Shown here one piece after another: positions 4,744 to 5,117 of a stretch of DNA of 5,117 nt. The stretch lies in NCBI GenBank assembly GCA_013812985.1, contig JACCSN010000792.1:1-5117 (forward strand), written 5' to 3'. A program made the position numbers and the translations under genes. The stretch's first letter is position 1; the number at the start of each line of letters is the position of its first letter. The DNA is from Hyphomicrobiales bacterium. Lineage in GTDB: Bacteria; Pseudomonadota; Alphaproteobacteria; Rhizobiales; Afifellaceae. The notes under the pieces are model-generated. The model was not told the origin of the DNA, did not search any database, and saw nothing but the letters and a program-made list of their open reading frames with translations.

Positions 4744-5117
4744 TCAGGTGACGGGAGTCCGGTGCTCGACGCTCAGGGTGATCGAGGGGGCCGCGAGCTT
4801 CGGGATCAGCAGGGTCACCGGGTAGGTAAGCGTCAACGTACGAAAACTTGTGCCGTCGACCGATTCGTCGACGAGGTCGATCTGCAGCAGTTCGGGGCTT
4901 GGCCCTTGAAAAAGACCACGCACGTCCTCCTCGGCCGCAGTCTTCTGCGCGGTGGTTACGGTCTGCGAGGCGTCCATCAGTATCTCCCGCGTCGCGCGGT
5001 CCGCCAACGACGACAGCTCGTTGCGGAGTTGCAGGGCGCGTCCGAATTCCACCGCGCCCAGCGAGACGATCACCACGAGCATGCTGATGATGGCGAACTC
5101 GATGGCGACGCCGCCAT
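4744..5117 (-). CDS. TadE-like pseudopilin / Flp pilus assembly protein, first residues missing at right window edge
   Basis: Small pilin-like protein of the Tad (tight adherence) system. The visible 123 aa begin GGVAIEFAIISMLVVIVSLG, followed by AVEFGRALQLRNELSSLADR and a roughly 75-residue extracytoplasmic part ending SVEHRTPVT with TGA at 4746-4744. The GVAIEF motif before a hydrophobic helix fits the TadE/TadF prepilin site, where cleavage after Gly leaves Glu at +5. One membrane helix spans about residues 7-25; VEFGRALQLRNEL directly after it is very typical of TadE. The true start lies beyond 5117; the ATG at 5082 falls inside the membrane helix and is not the start. The ATG at 5117-5115 is in another frame. 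TadE, TadF and TadG-like proteins are hard to tell apart from this fragment. No other tad gene is in view. Confidence 0.85.
   Translation of the reverse strand, partial: GGVAIEFAIISMLVVIVSLGAVEFGRALQLRNELSSLADRATREILMDASQTVTTAQKTAAEEDVRGLFQGPSPELLQIDLVDESVDGTSFRTLTLTYPVTLLIPKLAAPSITLSVEHRTPVT

Noticed and set aside
1..5117. CRISPR arrays, tRNA/rRNA genes, insertion-sequence ends or transposase fragments
   Set aside because: I saw no regularly spaced repeats, no tRNA-like cloverleaf and no transposase motifs, although the inserted modules made me look for IS ends at their borders.

Overview
The window looks like chromosomal DNA from a GC-rich alphaproteobacterium, probably of the Hyphomicrobiales/Rhizobiales type. 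The reasons are GC-rich third codon positions, several GTG/TTG start codons, a PotFGH set whose PotG opens with a rhizobial-looking N-terminus, and a TadE-like pilin. The genus cannot be named from this sequence.

Layout, left to right. Positions 1-3507 hold a minus-strand polyamine ABC-transporter operon. Its transcription order is potF (binding protein), potG (ATPase), then the start of potH (permease), which runs off the left edge. Between potG and potH, where these genes normally adjoin, sits an apparently intact two-gene toxin-antitoxin type module: an MNT-fold minimal nucleotidyltransferase followed by a UPF0332-type HEPN protein. The module is on the same strand as the operon. Its two genes overlap by 4 nt (TTGA), and the HEPN gene overlaps the potH start by 8 nt. 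A sigma70-like promoter lies between potG and the MNT gene.

Positions 3615-4234, upstream of potF on the same strand, hold a second toxin-antitoxin locus, a VapB(Phd)/VapC(PIN) pair, which appears dead in this sequence. The antitoxin has an in-frame TAA at codon 10. The toxin needs two single-base corrections to read as a full 127-residue PIN protein. Its ribosome binding site and a palindrome in the antitoxin promoter region are still recognisable. Neither broken gene appears as a normal open reading frame.

Positions 4235-4445 contain only the vapB control region and no gene I can support. Positions 4446-4688 (plus strand) hold a possible 80-residue acidic hypothetical protein. It converges on a minus-strand TadE-like pseudopilin (4744-5117), whose extreme N-terminus is cut by the right edge.

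Functionally, PotF would capture polyamine in the periplasm and hand it to a PotH/PotI channel driven by PotG. The main point of interest is the insertion of a HEPN/MNT pair between ATPase and permease, so that potH appears translationally coupled to the HEPN gene, with a decayed VapBC directly upstream of the same operon.
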